Of a DNA stretch of 15,481 nt, positions 13,413 to 15,481 are shown in pieces (the first letter of the stretch is position 1; every line of letters starts with the position of its first letter). The translations under genes were made by a program, and so were the position numbers. The notes under the pieces are model-generated. The model did not search any database. It was not told the origin of the DNA and saw only the letters and a list, made by a program, of their open reading frames with translations. Source of the stretch: Gemmatimonadota bacterium (GTDB taxonomy: Bacteria; Gemmatimonadota; Gemmatimonadetes; Longimicrobiales; RSA9); contig JACQPS010000303.1 of NCBI GenBank assembly GCA_016207445.1, positions 1-15,481 of the forward strand, in the 5' to 3' direction.

Positions 13413-14858
13413 TCAGCGCCGGACGCCCGAAGTGTCGCTCTGGAGGTTCCGCTGCGGGATGGAATCCACGGGTCGACCGAGGAGCCGGGGCGCCTTGGCG
13501 CCCGGCGTGGCGCGCTCGGGGATCTGCGGTTGCGCGAGACCGGCCGGCGCGAGCTCCGGGTAGAACGGCTCGCTCGGGGCAGCGTCGTCCGCCGGGGCAG
13601 CGGGCGCCGCGCCGACGGCCCCCACTTCAGGACTGTGAGTGGGCGCCGCCTCGGCACCGGGGAACGCATAGCCGCCGGGCGTTGCGAGGCGCCCGCGTCG
13701 CCTATCCACCTCCGGCCGGTAGCCGTAGATCGGGCGCAGCCGCCCGGTATACGCCGTCGTGTCGGGCGCTGCCATGTGCGGGTACGGCTGTGCGAACGCC
13801 CGCCAGAAGCGGTGCAGCCGCGTGAGGGAGTCCTCGGGAATGGAATCGAACACGGCCAGGTTGAACGGCGGCGGGCCCGGCTCCGGCAGCAGGAAAGCCG
13901 GGAGGGCGAAGCGAGCGGGGCGCCGGGCCTCGAAGCGCTCGTCGGCGTCGGGATCCCACATCTCGAGCTCGGCGATGCCGTCGCGGTCCAGGTCGAAGAG
14001 GTATTTGCGCGGCGCGCCGCCGTAATAGAGTACCAGGAACCGCCCGCCCTCCGGAGTTTCCCAGACCGAGCTGAGCAGCTCCATCGGATCGTCCGGCTCG
14101 CCACAGGCGCTGGTCCGGCTCCCGGCGTAGCGCAACGCGTCCATCGGCGGGAGCGATACGGCCGGCTCGCGCACTTCCGCGGTGAACGTGGGCGCGGGGG
14201 AGCGCTCCTGCACCTCTACCACCTCCGGGTCGAGCTGCACGGTCAAGAGTCCGGTCTGGCGGTCCTGCAGGTCTCCGCCATCGAACGAGTAGAAGATCTG
14301 GATGCGCGAGATGGTTTCCGGCGGCGGCGCGGGGGCGGGCACGAACTCCGGGACGGAATCCGAGAACGCGACGCAGTAGATCGGCGAGAGCGCGAGCTCG
14401 AGCCAGAGCGTGTCCGGGCCGGCAACGAGCGCGGGCAGACGTCCCGGCTCGACCCGCGGAAAAGGCGCCACCAGCTCGTAGCGGACCAGGGGTCCGGCCG
14501 CCGTGCTGGGGCCGGGGAGTGGACGGCCGTCCGGAAGCAGCAGGGCGAAACGAGCCGGTATACTCAGCTCCAGCCGTTCCGGTCGTGCGGCGCGCCGGCC
14601 GAGGTTGCGCACGCCCAGCACAAGGGGCACGCGCATAACCTGCCCCACCGGTGCCGATACCCTCCGCACCCCGTCGGAAGGAACCTCGATGATCGTATCG
14701 AACCGGCCCGCGGCGTTCAGAGCCACCAGCTCCAGCGCAGGCGCGCCGCCGCCCCAGGGCTGAACGAGGAACAGCGTCCCACCCACGGCGCCGGCCCCCA
14801 CGGCCAGGAGCCATCGCGGCCGCGCCGCACGCCCGAACCAGCCCAGTGATCTCGGCAT
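13413..14858 (-). CDS. Membrane-anchored or secreted protein of unknown function with a DxDxDG motif
   Basis: A 481-residue protein that I do not recognise. One hydrophobic segment near the N-terminus (about 15-32, RWLLAVGAGAVGGTLFLV) after a basic stretch indicates a signal anchor, so most of it should lie outside the cytoplasm. The middle looks beta-rich. YLFDLDRDGIAELEMWDPDADE (about 286-307) is an EF-hand or FG-GAP-like calcium loop with D289, D291 and D293. The C-terminal 90 residues are rich in Pro and Ala and probably disordered. I choose ATG 14858; an in-frame TTG at 14870 is possible, and neither has a clear ribosome site. It lies 83 bases downstream of thrC and 145 bases upstream of dksA on the same strand. 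A role cannot be inferred from these neighbours. Confidence 0.8.
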   Translation of the reverse strand: MPRSLGWFGRAARPRWLLAVGAGAVGGTLFLVQPWGGGAPALELVALNAAGRFDTIIEVPSDGVRRVSAPVGQVMRVPLVLGVRNLGRRAARPERLELSIPARFALLLPDGRPLPGPSTAAGPLVRYELVAPFPRVEPGRLPALVAGPDTLWLELALSPIYCVAFSDSVPEFVPAPAPPPETISRIQIFYSFDGGDLQDRQTGLLTVQLDPEVVEVQERSPAPTFTAEVREPAVSLPPMDALRYAGSRTSACGEPDDPMELLSSVWETPEGGRFLVLYYGGAPRKYLFDLDRDGIAELEMWDPDADERFEARRPARFALPAFLLPEPGPPPFNLAVFDSIPEDSLTRLHRFWRAFAQPYPHMAAPDTTAYTGRLRPIYGYRPEVDRRRGRLATPGGYAFPGAEAAPTHSPEVGAVGAAPAAPADDAAPSEPFYPELAPAGLAQPQIPERATPGAKAPRLLGRPVDSIPQRNLQSDTSGVRR

Positions 14859-14941
14859 CGGCGGGGACAAAAGTGCATGGGGCGTGCCTGCGGGATGCGG
14901 TGGCGCGATGCGGTCCCTTGGGGTCCTCGCCCTCTGGAGGC

Positions 14942-15481
14942 CTAGGACGAGTACGTGAGACCGCTACCGGTGTTGAATAGCACGATCTCCTGGTCCGCCT
15001 TCACGTGCCCGCGCTCGAGCAGCAGCGGGATCGCCGCCACGGTCGCGGCGCCCTCGGGCGAGGCGAAGACGCCGGTCGTGCGGCCCGTGAGCCGTACCGC
15101 CTCGATCATGGCTTCATCGGTCACGGCGACGGCGGCGCCGTTCGATTCCCGCAGCGCCCGCAGTATGAGGACGTCGCCGATCGCGCGCGGCACGCGTAGC
15201 CCTGCAGCCAGCGTGCGCGCGTCTTCCCACGGCTGTGCGTGCTCCGCACCGGCCTCCCACGCCCGCACGATGGGCGCGCACCCCGCGGCCTGCACCGAGA
15301 CCATGCGCGGGCGCGCCGGCCCCGTCCAGCCCAGGCGCTCCATCTCATCGAACGCCTTCCACATGCCCACGAGGCCCGTGCCGCCGCCGGTCGGGAAGAC
15401 GATCACGTCCGGCAGTCGCCCGCCGAGCTGCTCGAACAGCTCGTACGCCATGGTCTTCTTCCCCTCCGCGCGATACGGCTC
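14942..15481 (-). CDS. thrC: Threonine synthase, C-terminal part (N-terminus cut by window edge)
   Basis: PLP enzyme converting O-phosphohomoserine to threonine in the cytosol. The visible 179 residues run from EPYRAEGKKTMAYELFEQLG, a stretch typical of threonine synthases, through VIVFPTGGGTGLVGMWKAFDE (the GGGTG loop that holds the PLP phosphate) to VLFNTGSGLTYSS at the TAG stop at 14942. The catalytic lysine lies upstream, outside the window. A related PLP enzyme such as cysteate synthase cannot be fully excluded without the N-terminus. In the 83 bases between thrC and the next gene I see no convincing terminator. Confidence 0.9.
   Translation of the reverse strand, partial: EPYRAEGKKTMAYELFEQLGGRLPDVIVFPTGGGTGLVGMWKAFDEMERLGWTGPARPRMVSVQAAGCAPIVRAWEAGAEHAQPWEDARTLAAGLRVPRAIGDVLILRALRESNGAAVAVTDEAMIEAVRLTGRTTGVFASPEGAATVAAIPLLLERGHVKADQEIVLFNTGSGLTYSS

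Noticed and set aside
12881..14849. A 407-codon minus-strand extension of the dksA-like gene and a 594-codon plus-strand frame across the same area
   Set aside because: The extension is out of frame with the anchored protein and ends in the normal DksA-like sequence, which has its own start and ribosome site. The plus-strand frame is a shadow.

Overview
The window is a GC-rich, gene-dense bacterial chromosome segment. It carries 14 protein genes, two of them cut by the window edges, and no rRNA, tRNA, CRISPR array, phage or transposase gene that I can see. Very high GC, frequent GTG starts and the mix of housekeeping genes suggest an environmental bacterium of the Gemmatimonadota or a similar GC-rich phylum. 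That placement is inference from gene style only.

Left part (1-4392, all minus strand). Cobalamin-dependent methionine synthase metH (C-terminus off the left edge) is preceded by a complete-looking control leader: a sigma70-type promoter, an element matching the SAM-II (metA motif) riboswitch, and an intrinsic terminator placed directly before the metH start codon. The metH coding sequence carries an in-frame, GC-rich, hairpin-forming hexamer repeat inside its cobalamin-cap region. Upstream lies a marR-yceI pair (MarR regulator and cytosolic YceI-family lipid-binding protein). marR has a promoter placed so that its mRNA would be leaderless, and yceI has its own promoter overlapped by a short inverted repeat.

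Centre (4579-9816). A small plus-strand protein with an HExxH zincin-type motif converges on a four-gene minus-strand operon: archease, nhaA, rtcB, pepP. The spacings are 8, 20 and 2 nt. The RNA ligase RtcB and its activator archease are thus co-transcribed with a Na+/H+ antiporter and a proline aminopeptidase. A perfect 24-bp tandem duplication sits in the archease leader.

Right part (9940-15481). thyX (flavin-dependent thymidylate synthase, plus strand) is divergent from archease and convergent with an exported N-acyl-D-amino-acid deacylase-like amidohydrolase. The amidohydrolase start overlaps a 73-residue single-TM protein gene. Further right are a palindromic dispersed-type repeat, a DksA/TraR zinc-finger regulator, a 481-residue membrane-anchored protein of unknown function, and the C-terminal part of threonine synthase (thrC), cut by the right edge.

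Themes: methionine and threonine metabolism at the two ends, an RNA repair/ligation operon in the middle, and several short repeats in regulatory or coding positions. The best leads are the SAM-II/terminator leader of metH, the palindromic repeat inside MetH, the archease-nhaA-rtcB-pepP operon and the dispersed palindrome next to dksA.
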